Position numbers and translations under genes: made by a program
Shown: in pieces, positions 1-11,935 of the stretch
Layout: every line of letters begins with the position of its first letter
How positions within the stretch are numbered: position 1 is the first letter of the stretch
Assembly: GCA_019775845.1 (NCBI GenBank)
Contig: JADQAV010000022.1
Location: 448,830 to 512,829 of the forward strand
Direction of reading: 5' to 3'
DNA length: 64,000 nt
Source of the DNA: Myrmaecium sp. VS I D KN 1
Taxonomy: Eukaryota > Ascomycota > Dothideomycetes > Valsariales > Valsariaceae
Notes under the pieces: model-generated
Told to the model about the DNA's origin: nothing
Database searches by the model: none
What the model saw: only the letters and a program-made list of their open reading frames with translations

Positions 1-3000
1 GGTTGCACTACCTCATCACATCCCATATGGGAGGCGGGGTGTTCATACTCTGGACTCTGGAGAAGAAGAAAGACTCGATTGAGAAGAAGGAAGCGAAACA
101 ATCTGAACCATACGAAGGAGAAAGGAAAGACAAGGTACTTCAAAGGCACATTGCCTTTTTCGGGCTCGGTTAACTGGTTGACAGAAACGAAAGGAGGGAA
201 AAAAGCCACAGCGTGTCGAACATTACGCGTGAGAGATATGCGAGGGGAAGTGGACAGCGGAGTTACAGATGATGCAAACCTGGGACGCGTACTCGCATAT
301 CACGGTGGGTGATGGAGGTCTGGAAGAATCAGCCCTACTACCTACTCCGTACGACCTCTTGGAAGTGCGGATTAGGGAAACCGTGTCCCCTTTCAACCCC
401 TCAAGTCCCTCCTCATTCTCCACTCGTCCGCTGCCGGAGGTCCACCAACGGTCGGGCCGTCACCGTAACACTCGACGGCGGCCGTTGGGGGGAGACGTAG
501 CGCTTCCGTCAGAAGAGAAAGTGAGGCCTCCAGTGTCCAAAGAGAGCGTGCTGGGAGATGAGGGGTCGTCAAAGATTGGACCATCCTTGCCCATTCAAGC
601 CACGCTCTTCCCTTCTCTACCCTGGCCGTGGGAGCTGAGTGGTTACGTGCAGAGGACCCGGCCGCATATCGCGACGGTCATGTGACGCCGGTGTGGATGG
701 CGGAACTGAGGACGAGGGCGAATGAGAAGCGGCAGCAGGGAGTGGAGAGAGTCACTCGTCCCGCGAAGCCTGAAAGCGGCATGGGAGGATGTTGCGATGG
801 TGATGGTGGTTGGAGGCACGAGAAACCTGGGAGGGGGAAGGGGGACAGTCGGGGCGGAGTGGGTGCCGTTCGACTAAGCGGGAGCTACCAGGTAAGCTAA
901 CCTCCATCCTCCATAGCACTCGCCGATGCCCCCCTTTTGGCGAGCAGCCACAGCGGTAATTTCACCTGCCCATGCCCCATGCCTTGCCCGTGAGCTTAGC
1001 GAGAGGATCATGCCACACCTTAGGATCCGAGGACGGCGGCTGCTGCCGTGACGAAATGAACCACGGTGCTCCAAACTACTAGTACCCTTGCGACAACAAC
1101 ACTGGAACAACATCACCGCTTGCCTCGCAACGGACGACAAACCTTCAAGCTTCTAGAGTCCAGAAGATGCCAGCAACGAAGGCGAAAGCGCTGCGCTGGC
1201 AAGGTGGCGGTTGCGGCGAGCAGCTCAGGCACCGCAGTACCTGCACACAGCCACCATGCGCGATTCAGAGAGCCGCATAACGCATGAACCAGGCCCTCAA
1301 TTTTTCAGTTCAGCTGTGCGGGGGGGTTTGCAAGAAGCAAGCAGGAAAATTTTGAGTACAGTATGTACATACATACGTCAGGCCTTGGGGCCATTCGATC
1401 CTCCTCTACCTGTCTAATGCATGGTCGATCCCATTTTCGCGAAGCTGTGGCTGGAAAGGAAGGAAATGCTTTCATGCCCACGAGTGGATGCAACCAGGTA
1501 GATGTAGCGATTACGACTGGTTGCCTCCCCATCAAGGACCAGGACTGATCGGATCTGATGGATTTCGCTCACGGCGGCCGACTTCGGGGGCGCATTTGCC
1601 TACTACTAGTACGGGTCGCAAGGTGTTGGTGCTGCTGTTTCGCGATATGCGCGAGAAAAGAAGGCACGTAAGCTCGGTCGAGTGGCCGCCGTTGCTTCGC
1701 TGCACATGCGATCTGATGCTTGCCATCGTCCAAAGCCTGTATGGCGGCATCAGAGTGCTAAGAGAACGTCAAGAAATGGGCTTTCGGTCAGGTCTGTCTT
1801 GGCCAACGCGAGCGAGTCTGAGAGAGGCCCCTTTTAATATCACCCTCAGCTCATCTGCCCGTTGGTATTGATGCTGTGCGTCCTATCCGGAGACGTACCA
1901 CGGCCTCCGATTCCAAATTTTGACTCCTGTTGATCCTTCGCGGGGTACGTTATCGCTCCCGGGCGGCTCCGGCGTGGATGCGCAAGGATTGCTTGAACGT
2001 CCATCTCAAAAGGTTCTGGATACCCGGACATGGCGTAAGTAGGTGGCGTGGAGCGGTGCCATGTACGGAGTACTGTGAATATTTAAAGGACGATATGACT
2101 GCCAACCTCTTGCTTAGGAGGCCCGTCAAACGCGGCACTGGGCGAGGTTGCGACTGTATCCGGCATCGACAATCCTTCCAGCCGCGCTCCAGGAGGGAGA
2201 GCGCAAGCAGAATACATATCACTTTGCACGAGGTAATGATGTACGCTTGCGCGGAAGATGCGCGACGGGCGGGCGCGATCCAAAGTGACAGGGACCGGCT
2301 TGGGAGCTTGGCCCACCAGCAGCGGCCCTTCGCCCCCGGTCTCGTGGCTGTACCTTGCCTCCTCTGAACATCCTGCACCCGCACTCTCACTCACCTCCTC
2401 TCGTCCTCGTCCTCGTCCCCCCCTGGCCCAGTCGTCCGATGCGCAGCGTCTTCCCGGCGGACTGTGCACCCCGGCCGGCCCACGAATGATGGCAACCGCA
2501 ATCCCACCCAGACGCTCTGCGTACTGCAACTCCAGGGCTGCGTCGCCGAATGACCATCCTCCATCATGCTTTACATCTCTGAATGGCCGTCTCCATCTGC
2601 ACGGTCGGGGAGTTTGGGCGGTCACATCCAGTTGCAAGCGCCCTGTCGCTGCCTCGATCGATCCTCTGGCGAAAAGCCCGTTGCCAGACTCGGAAATGGG
2701 GTGCCATACTCGCAGTCATGGCCGTGATATTACCTTATGCCCTCATCCTCCCGAATGCCTTCAACTGCTACTACATACATACACTTTGCTCGCAGGATGC
2801 GGGACGCCGTCCTGATATACATACAATACTACGCGAACCTCCTCCGCCTTCAGTCAACGGACCGCTCTGACAGCTTCTCGGGCACCAGACGGAGGACCGG
2901 ACCGGAGGCAAGCCCACAGCCATCAGCCAACGAGATCGCTCGTCTCTATCGTTCGCCTCAGACCTGCGATAGATTCCGCCTCTCGCGTTGCCTAGCTACT

Positions 3001-3827
3001 CCGTTAGTCACTGCTTAGTACGGCAAGCCGGGCGGCAACCACGGCCGACCCTCTTTTCCCGTTCTCAACGTTCGACGGCTTCCAGGGACTTAATTTTTCT
3101 CTCTCGAGGCGGCCTCAGCTTCCCCACAACGCCGCCCCGCGCCTTTCGTGGACCCTTAAACAGGCTGCGTCCTCCTGCGAACCTGGAATTCACCTCCGAT
3201 GTCTTCTACATATTTAGAAACTTCCTGCATACGATTTTCTGCCTGCATCTCTTCATGCGTCTCGGTGTCCGGCCAGTAGTATAGACTGGCGTGCTAAGCC
3301 ACACTGCCGCCTCGCACGGTGTCGCTTCGGCGGGGCCGGTGGCGCTGCAACCGCTGAAGACGGCGATATACGCCCAACGGCCTTGGGTTCTGCAAAAAAT
3401 CGTATCTGCTACTCAGCGTCATCGTCAATTTGCACGCGCTTCTGTTTGCCGGATAAGAATCTGTACCCATCCCTCCCCGTCGGAATCGGAAAGCCATCTA
3501 CCCAACTCTCGGATCCTGTCACACCCTCCTAAACCATCGTCAGATCCAGCATCTTACTTCTCGACCTCAGCTTAACCCCACCAACACTCGAGACCCTATG
3601 TCCCTCACGGTATAGTCTTCTTCCCCAGACAGTAATCACTCTGCATACCCTGAGATGGCATTTGCTAACGATGTGGTGTAGATTTCGTTGGCCTAAATCT
3701 TTGCCGCTATTAGACTTGCAGTCTCCATGAGTTTCATGAAGTGTATGGGGCGTATCAACGGTACTCCACCCCTTGATCAGCAAGATCCTGTGGTCACCGA
3801 ACCGGTTGCACCAAGCGGCTTACCGAG
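1..3827. other. gene-poor upstream region with probable 5'UTR intron
   Basis: I see no convincing gene here. The open frames on both strands around 2.1-2.8 kb overlap each other in GC-rich DNA and match nothing I know. The last part probably holds the 5' leader of the downstream methyltransferase gene: a CTAAC branch site at about 3665 followed by an AG at 3680-3681 looks like the end of a leader intron, with a possible but weak donor at about 3610. TACTCCGTAC-type motifs occur at about 343 and 2063. Confidence 0.5.
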
Positions 3828-6800
3828 ATGGCATCGTCCTATAAATCTCACTTCAGCCCACCGACGAGGGCGGACCGTCCGTCTCCGCCGGTCTCTCAAT
3901 CTCAGCGCGCCTCATCGACTCGTTTCCCGACAAGGTCGGTAACGCCTGCGTTGCCGGCACAATCTCAACTCCCTGTTTTTGCTGCATCTACAGTGTCATC
4001 GTCCAAAAAGCTGCAAAAGAAATATAGCAAGGACAATGCGCAGGAAAGTAGTGCATCTGGAATCACCGTTCAGCAAAGCAGGAGCACAGGCCTGGATCCG
4101 CTAAGAAAGCCCGCGTTCAGATCGATGTCATCAGGTCTACACCCGCCGCATGTGTCCTCGGGTCCTTCGATAGCATCTCGTTCCTCGTCCCGGCTACCCA
4201 AATTCGATGCTACCAGAGGGGCTTCCACTCCTTCGCTTGTCTCTGGGTCTTCAATATCTACGGTTGACAGCCCGCGGTCTAATAAACTGAGGAGGAAGCC
4301 TTCATCGATTGGCAGGCAGGTTCAAAGGGTCCGAGCGACGTCTGTTTCCTCTGATGAGGAGGATATGGGCTGTGAGGCTACTATTCCGATAAGCTACAAG
4401 GATGCATTCTCGGGCACCGCATTAGGGATCAGCATGCCAGCCATTGGAGACACCGAAAAGAACAATGCGGCCGTGGACAGCTCTATAGGGTCGTTGTATC
4501 CCCTGACGACCGAAAATCTCCCTCCTCCAACGCCACTGTACGCACTTTCAGGCACACCGTCAACCCGCTATTCCGAGTCTCCCGGTCCTTTCAGCCTTAG
4601 CTCGACACCAACCTCCATGTCCTCTTCCTCTCCCGGTGTCATGCTGGCATCGGCAAGACCGACGGCCCGAACTCGACAAATAAACCCCATGCAGTCCAGG
4701 CCCCCCGTAACGAGACGAAGAACTGAGGAACCAAGTACACCGATTGTTGAGCCCCGTGGCCTTTCTTCCGTGCGAGAATCCTCTGCGTCATCTTCTTCAG
4801 CATCCACAGTGCGACACGGCGATACTCAAAAGCATAAGCAAATGGAGGTCCAGAGCAGGCTACCGGCCCCACCACTTAGTCCGCCAATGCAGCGGCAGTG
4901 GTCGAATACTACCGAGTATGTCCAAAAGGACCCCAGTTCCAGGGGCGACGTGCAGAACACCAAATCACCCCATTTTCGGGCCCAAGCCCCTCCCGAACTG
5001 GCCCATCTGGCCCACGCGATTCCGCCTCAGATCGGCCATCCAACAGTTCGGAGACCATCTCGGCCCAGTAGGGATGGTGCGCCAGATATCAGCGGGATGC
5101 GGGAGCCTTCTCCTATCATACAAAGCAACCTGATCAGTCTTCCCGCTCATCATAGACGCACAAGTTCGATCGAGTCTAGATCTGACATTGCTGGGACCTT
5201 CAATGGAAGTAAAACACGTTTAGCGATTCCTTCTCCTGTTATTGGTTCTTCTAGGAACGCATCACCCAGTCGGAGCAACCCTACCTCCGGAATCCACCCG
5301 ACCACGAGCCGTGCGCCTATCGGAGGACCTTCTTCTGAGAACCAGCCCGACCGACGTGCAAAGACGCTGCCAATGACAGGCTCGAGCCCAAGCAAGACCT
5401 CCTCGAAGTTTGGCTTCTTGACCCGGCGTACGAGGACCGAACCGAGTCCGACTACATCTACAAAACCAGAGAAGAAGGCCCGCAAGGGTCCCGCAGCTGG
5501 CACTGGACATGAAGGATACGGCAGGTATGCCAACCGTGGCCGCAGTGGCAGCACTACATCTGCTACAGGGAGCTGTGGACGCTCGGCTAGTGTCGACAGT
5601 ACATATGGAAGTACCAACCGAAACTCCACCCGGAAGAGTAGCTTCAGCAGTACCAAAGGTCAAGAGATGGATGAATTCCTTGCGGAACGCTTGGCGCCGG
5701 TGGTCATACGCGGTTCTGGCAGTACTGATCTTTTGAAAAGCCCGGACTCGATGCGGAGCGATACTAGCTTGGACTCAACGATCAGCCGAACTGCATCGCG
5801 GTTCGCTCGGGACGCTTTTGCATCTCAGGCTGGAGTCAGTTCTTTCTCCGTGAACTCGGCGGGTTTAAGAGAACCCAGTGCACCTCCTCCGACGATTCCT
5901 AATATTATTAATACGGCCGAGAAGATAGGAACGCGAGCCACGACTGTCAAAAGCTCCGAAAGTGATGGGAGGGTCAACAATGCATCGTCTTCGATCAGCG
6001 GTCCTCGAAAACATTCAAGGTGGTCGAGTCTTGTGTCTGACAAGTACCCGATAAAGCTTCCGACGCTAAATAGTTCGAGAGTAGACCTGGCAGCACCACC
6101 CGCTGAAGATGGCGACGGTGTCAAAGAGAAAAACGTGTCGAAGACGAAGAAGCCAGCGAAACCCCAAAAGAAGTGGAATTTCTTCCAGCGGTCCTACGAT
6201 ACGAAGAAGGAGGAATCCGTTGACTATCTGTCAACAACCCCCCGGATCGGAGGGTTGCGGTCTGTTCCTCATTACGCGATGGTGGATCCGGCTGATCACA
6301 TGGACATGGAAGACATTGAGAAGATCTTACGGGAGGCAGATGATATCCCAGATCCTGACACATCACCATCGGACATCCATGCGAATCTGCAAAATCGACC
6401 AGCTCCAGAACATGTGCACTCAATCTTATTGCCGGATCCGCCATCCTATCCAACCGAATACGCACATCCTATGAGGCCAGCGTCGCCGAAAGTATCATTA
6501 AGGAGAGGGCCCGTGTCGGACCTACGATCAAATGAAGAAGCCAGACCAAACGCGTCAGTCGCCTCTTTAGATGCTGCCGCCATATACCCGCCCCCGCAGG
6601 CTCAGCCTTCGTCGCCTCAAAAGCCGCAAAGTACGCAGCCGTTGCCCTCACGTCCTAGTCGTCTGCCTCAGGTGGGAAGAATTCCAAAAGTCGTCCCCAG
6701 GCGACCTCAGGGGATTGATGAAAAACAATGCAAGCCCTCAATGCAGTCTTTTTCTCGGCCTTTTACTCGAGACGAACCTCCTCCGTCGATGCCTGCAGCC

Positions 6801-8507
6801 GGACCTGTTGTCGGCCCGCGGGAGACTTCAAAAGCCAAGCAGAGTCCCCCCATGCCGGCCGCGCTGCAGATTGAAAATATGACTCATCAGTTCCATGAAT
6901 CTGCCGAGACGGCCTCCATGATTCTCACGGACATTACACAACCCCCGGAACTCTTCAAATTCCCGCCTAGGAAAGATTCGGAACACTCCTACTCCACCAG
7001 CTCCAGCGGTTGGAGCGTAAGTGTGCCTACCGCTGTCATTCCTCCTCCTGACGCGCCTCTCTCGGATGATGAGGTCTGGGATGAGTACGATGATTTGATT
7101 GACGATGTGCTTTCACCTAGTGATCTCGCCTCTCGGATCGCTCGCCGGACCTCGTCGACTGCGAAGGACTTCAAGGCCGGATCTGCACAAGACGAGGAGC
7201 GTCGCATTACTCCCGAGTCGTCTTCTGCTTCGCAACATCATCCCGCATCTATACATCTCCGGCGCTCTCGCTTACTCTCGGTGTTGAGGTCCTCACAGTC
7301 CACTTTGCCGTCCGCGTCCGAGTTCACTGCCAACAATAGCGACCATCGCATCAGTATCATCAATCCAGTTACAGGTCGCCTGGGTATATCTTCTGCCAAA
7401 CGGACTACTGATCATCCCGCTTCAACTTGTACTGCTGCCCCCGCTGCCAGCTCTGCTGAAGGCCAGCAGTTCGAGCACTACCCAGAGAGTCAACCCAGCT
7501 CCGGTACTAAGAATGGGCCCACCTCTCGCTATCGCGATACACGTCTCCTCGAGATGGCTGAAGCGCAGAATTCCGGTCTCATGTCGATGGCCAATCTCCG
7601 CTTTGGAGCCCTCATGACGAGCAAGTGGCTATCCTTTGGCCGTGTTCTCTTCTCTCCCGTTCACTCCGAGCTCAAGAATCCCGCGGAAGATCGGATTTTG
7701 GTTATTGATGGCCTAGGCAAGGACTGGAGCTACTACTGCGCGCTGACCTATCCCAAAGCAACGGTGTATAATTTGGGGCTTGATGAAGAGGCCATCAATC
7801 CCACCTTGCCGGTCAACGCCACCACTAGCACTCCCTGGTCGACGCTCTCCAACCATCGACACCTCGCACATCCATCCCTATCGTCCCCGTTCCCGTTTCC
7901 TCGTGGCTTCTTCGCCGGCATCGTGCTGCGCTTCCCGCCCGCGTCCTCCAGCGCGACATACGCGTTCGTGATCAAAGAATGCAAGCGCGTCCTGCGTCCG
8001 GGTGGCTATCTCGAGCTCTGCATGTTGGACATGGACCTGCTAAACATGGGCAACCAAGCTCGCAAGGCGGTCCGGGCGCTGAAACTGCGGATTCAAGCGG
8101 TCGATGAGACGGTGAGCCTGAGGAGCTTGAGCGACGAGGTTATGCGGCTGGTGGGTCGGAGGGGCTTTGAGGACTGTCGACGAGGCGTGGTAGGCGTTCC
8201 CGTCGCGGGTTCCGATGCATCTCCCACAGCGAACGCAAATGGCGGAGTTGATGTGGGTGCCGGGAAAAGCTTTTCGGAGCTGTTGGACGGTGAGGCCGAG
8301 ATCACTGACATGGTCGCGCGGGTGGGAAGGTGGTGGTACAAGAGGTGCTATGAGGTTGCTGCTGGGAGCGGCGAGGGCGGAGTGGGGATGTGGGCGGAGG
8401 ACCGCGAGCTGCTGGAGGAGTGCCGGGAGTGGGGAACCAGCTTTCGCCTCGTGATGGGATACGCGCAAAAACCGGTTGTGAAGGTCAGGCGGACGGTGAG
8501 TGTTTAG
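3828..8507 (+). CDS. large protein with disordered N-terminus and C-terminal methyltransferase fold
   Basis: A single uninterrupted frame of 1559 residues. Residues 1 to about 1240 are low in complexity, rich in Ser, Pro, Thr and Arg, and probably disordered, with a few acidic conserved-looking islands (such as WDEYDDLIDDVLSP near residue 1090). Residues about 1240-1540 look like a class I SAM-dependent methyltransferase: a strand with VIDGLGKDW near residue 1290 in the motif I position, and CKRVLRPGGYLEL near residue 1385, the typical post-strand-4 segment. The domain resembles the methyltransferase type 11 group; the substrate is unknown. The motif I glycines are atypical, so activity is not certain. 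The start is the first ATG of the frame; a spliced leader is likely upstream. The whole protein may act as a scaffold with a methyltransferase-like module. Confident as a gene, less so about enzyme activity. Confidence 0.9.
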   Translation: MASSYKSHFSPPTRADRPSPPVSQSQRASSTRFPTRSVTPALPAQSQLPVFAASTVSSSKKLQKKYSKDNAQESSASGITVQQSRSTGLDPLRKPAFRSMSSGLHPPHVSSGPSIASRSSSRLPKFDATRGASTPSLVSGSSISTVDSPRSNKLRRKPSSIGRQVQRVRATSVSSDEEDMGCEATIPISYKDAFSGTALGISMPAIGDTEKNNAAVDSSIGSLYPLTTENLPPPTPLYALSGTPSTRYSESPGPFSLSSTPTSMSSSSPGVMLASARPTARTRQINPMQSRPPVTRRRTEEPSTPIVEPRGLSSVRESSASSSSASTVRHGDTQKHKQMEVQSRLPAPPLSPPMQRQWSNTTEYVQKDPSSRGDVQNTKSPHFRAQAPPELAHLAHAIPPQIGHPTVRRPSRPSRDGAPDISGMREPSPIIQSNLISLPAHHRRTSSIESRSDIAGTFNGSKTRLAIPSPVIGSSRNASPSRSNPTSGIHPTTSRAPIGGPSSENQPDRRAKTLPMTGSSPSKTSSKFGFLTRRTRTEPSPTTSTKPEKKARKGPAAGTGHEGYGRYANRGRSGSTTSATGSCGRSASVDSTYGSTNRNSTRKSSFSSTKGQEMDEFLAERLAPVVIRGSGSTDLLKSPDSMRSDTSLDSTISRTASRFARDAFASQAGVSSFSVNSAGLREPSAPPPTIPNIINTAEKIGTRATTVKSSESDGRVNNASSSISGPRKHSRWSSLVSDKYPIKLPTLNSSRVDLAAPPAEDGDGVKEKNVSKTKKPAKPQKKWNFFQRSYDTKKEESVDYLSTTPRIGGLRSVPHYAMVDPADHMDMEDIEKILREADDIPDPDTSPSDIHANLQNRPAPEHVHSILLPDPPSYPTEYAHPMRPASPKVSLRRGPVSDLRSNEEARPNASVASLDAAAIYPPPQAQPSSPQKPQSTQPLPSRPSRLPQVGRIPKVVPRRPQGIDEKQCKPSMQSFSRPFTRDEPPPSMPAAGPVVGPRETSKAKQSPPMPAALQIENMTHQFHESAETASMILTDITQPPELFKFPPRKDSEHSYSTSSSGWSVSVPTAVIPPPDAPLSDDEVWDEYDDLIDDVLSPSDLASRIARRTSSTAKDFKAGSAQDEERRITPESSSASQHHPASIHLRRSRLLSVLRSSQSTLPSASEFTANNSDHRISIINPVTGRLGISSAKRTTDHPASTCTAAPAASSAEGQQFEHYPESQPSSGTKNGPTSRYRDTRLLEMAEAQNSGLMSMANLRFGALMTSKWLSFGRVLFSPVHSELKNPAEDRILVIDGLGKDWSYYCALTYPKATVYNLGLDEEAINPTLPVNATTSTPWSTLSNHRHLAHPSLSSPFPFPRGFFAGIVLRFPPASSSATYAFVIKECKRVLRPGGYLELCMLDMDLLNMGNQARKAVRALKLRIQAVDETVSLRSLSDEVMRLVGRRGFEDCRRGVVGVPVAGSDASPTANANGGVDVGAGKSFSELLDGEAEITDMVARVGRWWYKRCYEVAAGSGEGGVGMWAEDRELLEECREWGTSFRLVMGYAQKPVVKVRRTVSV

Positions 8508-9484
8508 GATGCCCTTTTCCTCTTTCCTCTTTTCCCTTTCTCCTGGGTTTGTCTTGTTTTTTGTGCTTTTGCCATCGAAGCGTTCACGCATTTCCCTTTT
8601 TGACGAAGCCTTGCTCCCCCTCATGATCTCTTTCCCGGGGGTTTCCTTTTTCCCTTTAAAGACGGCCGCGATCGATTTGATGTCCGTGGGATTCATGAAC
8701 GATTCATTTGCCCCTGTAACGACTGGAGTCCAATCTGTTGTGTTATTCCTCTCTTGCTCACTTGGTGCTTCAGGGCGGCACAGAAAGATCCTCTTTTCCC
8801 AGGGGCGCGAGCCTGTATGATTGCTTTCCTTTCTTTTTGTTATGGCGGCGATCTGATTTCTTTCTCTCTTCTTTTGTTTCATTCAATGCTGTTGTTTGCA
8901 ATGCATGCTGGACATGGGATTGTGATGCGATGGGACGGACGGTGCTAGATACCCCTGGGGTCTTGTTAAAACTTAATGACGTCGAACCGGATTTCTATGA
9001 GACTAGCTCGATGAGACAGCGAACTGAGCTACTCGGATGGGGAAATCATAATGAGAAATGAATTTGGAAGCGTCTCGTGTTCATCCAAGTGTATATATGA
9101 ATGGGATTTCCGAGTGTTAGCTTGGCACGACTGCAGTAGGAAAATTGGTTCTATAGAAAATGCCTATAAACCACTTGTACCAGTGGGTTAATTCTTTCCG
9201 CCATTCGAAAGCGGGCGAGGCTGTCGATACGCGCCCGAAGGGGACCACAGATCAGATGAACAAGGGTCGCGCGGAATGCCTCGGCACATCCTGCTTCAAC
9301 AACGACCGCACTCCCTCGATACGATGATCATCAACTCTTCAACCTACACAGTTGTCCCCTTCCTAGTACACGACCAGCCAATAACTTCATCGCCAGACCT
9401 CTCCGTACAACAAAGCATCTCTAGTGTATAAAATCAAGAAGTCCATCGACAACCGTCGAGGCCGACGGTGATTCCCTTTCCACC
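8508..9484. other. 3' region and promoter between methyltransferase and lipase genes
   Basis: No gene is visible. The first few hundred bases are T-rich and likely hold the 3'UTR of the upstream gene. The stretch just before 9485 contains a TATA-like run (gtgtataaaatc near 9425) at a plausible distance from the lipase start codon. Confidence 0.5.
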
Positions 9485-10870
9485 ATGCCCATCGAAGAGG
9501 TCGAAGGATGGCACGCGGCCGCCGTGGACGGGAAGAAGCTGTACACGAAGACGTGGAAGGTAAGCCGACGGCGAATGCACGGTGAACTCCTTATCGAATG
9601 CGCCCCTTCCTCCCTTTTCCCGGACCTTTGTCGATATGCGTGGAACGAGGTGGGCGTTAGGCTGATTACTGTTGCGTACGTGTGTATGATAGGCTGAAGG
9701 CGAGGAGCGGGCGCGCGTGGTATTCGTGCATGGGTTCAGTGAGCATTGTGAGTTTTACATCTCGTTTATTTTTGCCTTTGCATGCTACGACGTTGTTCCT
9801 TGTTGGAAGATGGACTCGATCTCGTTATATACGTCTATCTGCAGTTTGAATTTGTGTGTTGTTCTTGTTCTCGTTCGTACCTAAAAAGCTCGTCCTTCTC
9901 TTTCGCCTTTGCTTTCCGTCATGCTTTCCATTTTCCTGTGTCTGCGACCATCCTTAACACGTCTATGGAGGCAATACCCACGGTATCCTCTTCCCAACTC
10001 TGGCCCAGCACGGGATTTCGGTCTACTCGTTCGATCAACGCGGCTGGGGCCGCTCGGTCAGCAAACCCTCCGAGCGTGGCCTCACCGGACCGACCCGTCT
10101 CGTCCTAGACGACATCTCCTCCTTCCTCCGCACCCTCGTCCCGAGCCCGGTCCCGCTCTTCCTGATGGGCCATTCGATGGGCGGCGGCGAGGTGCTCTGC
10201 TATCTCGCGCTCGGGCCGACGGAGCTCCTTAGCCAGATCCGCGGATTCATGGTCATTGCACCCTTCGTCTCGATCCACCCGGACAGCCGGCCGGGCAAAC
10301 TGACGGTCGTCCTGGGTCGGCTGGCCAGCAAGGTGTTCCCCACCCATCAGATGGTGAACAAGATCGACCCGGCGCTGCTCTGCCGCGACCCGGCCGTGCA
10401 GCGGGAGATCGAGCGGGACCCGCTGTGCCACGACACGGGCACGCTGGAGGGACTGGCCGGCATGCTGGACCGGGCTAAGGCGCTGGGGACGGGCGCGGTG
10501 CGGATCCCGGGCGATGCGGGCGAGGGCGGCGTGACGCGGTTGTGGATCAGCCACGGGACGGAGGATCGGGTGTGCGACTTCGCGGGGACGAAGCGGTTCG
10601 TGGAGCGGATCGAGGGGGTGAGGGACTTGACGTTCAAGGTGTATGAGGGGTGGTATCATCGATGTAAGTGTTCCCTCACGGAGATCATCTAGTCTCTCCG
10701 CATCATTACCTGGTGTTCTGGTACGCTCTGCTGGGAGGGAAGTATGCTTGCTGACTTGGACACCAGTGCATCAGGAGCCCGGGGAGGACAAGGTGAGGTA
10801 TATAAATGACATCCTGGCGTGGATCGAGGAGAAGTTGAAGGACCCGACAGCTTCGCGGTCGAAACTCTGA
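9485..10870 (+). CDS. YJU3: monoacylglycerol lipase (Yju3-like serine hydrolase)
   Basis: Exons 9485-9559, 9693-9747, 9971-10663 and 10767-10870 give 308 residues, close to the roughly 310 of yeast Yju3. All introns are GT..AG and all junctions keep frame. The alpha/beta hydrolase signs are clear: the oxyanion HG motif (FVHGFSEH, residues 36-43), the nucleophile Ser112 in GHSMGG, Asp242 in GTEDRV and His273 in YHRLHQEP, matching the Ser-Asp-His triad of mammalian MGLL. Family members cleave monoacylglycerols to glycerol and fatty acid at lipid droplets and membranes. No signal peptide is seen. The second intron is long (223 bp) for this window. Neighbouring genes give no pathway link. Confidence 0.93.
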
Positions 10871-11935
10871 GAGGACGTTGGATTCATGAATGGGTTAGGT
10901 TGGGTTCGGGAGATAATGTCAGATGCACGGCGTTAAACATATTCTCTGGATTCCTTCATACTCGCCGCTCGGGGCATGCCACAGACAGTAGACTTCTCAA
11001 GTGATCATAACGCTTTCAGACTTTGCCGCAACACGAAAGAAAATGGTTTTCGCAGATATCTGTTCAAGCTATTCAAAGAGAGTACGTGAACTTCGATTTC
11101 AGTCTACGTAAAGAACGATAAAGAGTACCCTGAAACGGTGTAGAATGATGAATTGTATTAGATAAGTATACAAACCTTAGAGTTACTTGCTTCGGTGAAA
11201 CCCAAATGTCGCGGGAGGAGTGATATCATCACCGAGAACGGTTAACCGACCGGATGACTTCCGCATCAATCTGCCGCCGCCGCCGCCGCCGCCGCTGCAG
11301 CCGCTGCCCGCCCGCCCAACGGACGTCGGAAAATAATCAGGATGAACTCCCGCCTCTGTTGGGCTGGTTGGCTGATCGGATCGAGTCATCCGGGCCCGCG
11401 GCGTCGGTAACGAACGTGGTCATGTATCAAAATTGGAAAACCGAGCACGCGTGCCTGAGCTAGTAAGTAAGATAACGGTAATCATCGCGGCCGGTATTCG
11501 CTCGTGCTTTCGGCCGACGTCGCCCGACAGAAGCGTCATTATCCTGGCCGGGAAAGAATGGGGGGAGTGGAGGGAAGACGGTCCGGTCCCGTCCTCATCC
11601 ATCGTTCTTCCGGACATCTGGCGAAGCAACAGGGAATATATCGTTCCATGCCTACCAGGTATACATATTCAATCCACCGTGATACGTCCCCCAGTTCTTC
11701 CATTCACGCTTCGCTTTCGCGCGCCCCTAGCCTGCGTTGCCAGACACCCCACCACCGACGGAGAGACGACAGAAAGAACGAAGCACGCTTACTAGTAAAT
11801 CTCACCGTTGCGACGCCGTTGACTCGCATGCGCGCGGCATTGCACCTCAAGCCCTGCCTGCCACGGTAGATTGAGCGAGCGGCTTACGTTTCCCTCTCCG
11901 CCTCCCTCTCCCCTTCTCTTCCCTCTTGATTCTTC
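10871..11935. other. intergenic region with CCG microsatellite
   Basis: Holds the lipase 3' region and the promoter of the cation transporter gene. A (CCG)n run lies at about 11273-11294. The short open frames here have biased, low-complexity content and I do not accept them as genes. Confidence 0.5.

Noticed and set aside
2083-2815. Overlapping frames of 184 and 185 residues on both strands
   Set aside because: They lie in the same GC-rich stretch, both look like chance frames (skewed Arg, Pro, Ser content), and neither resembles a protein family.
8040-8882. 280-residue frame on minus opposite the methyltransferase 3' end
   Set aside because: It is antisense to a clear coding region and its composition follows the other strand.
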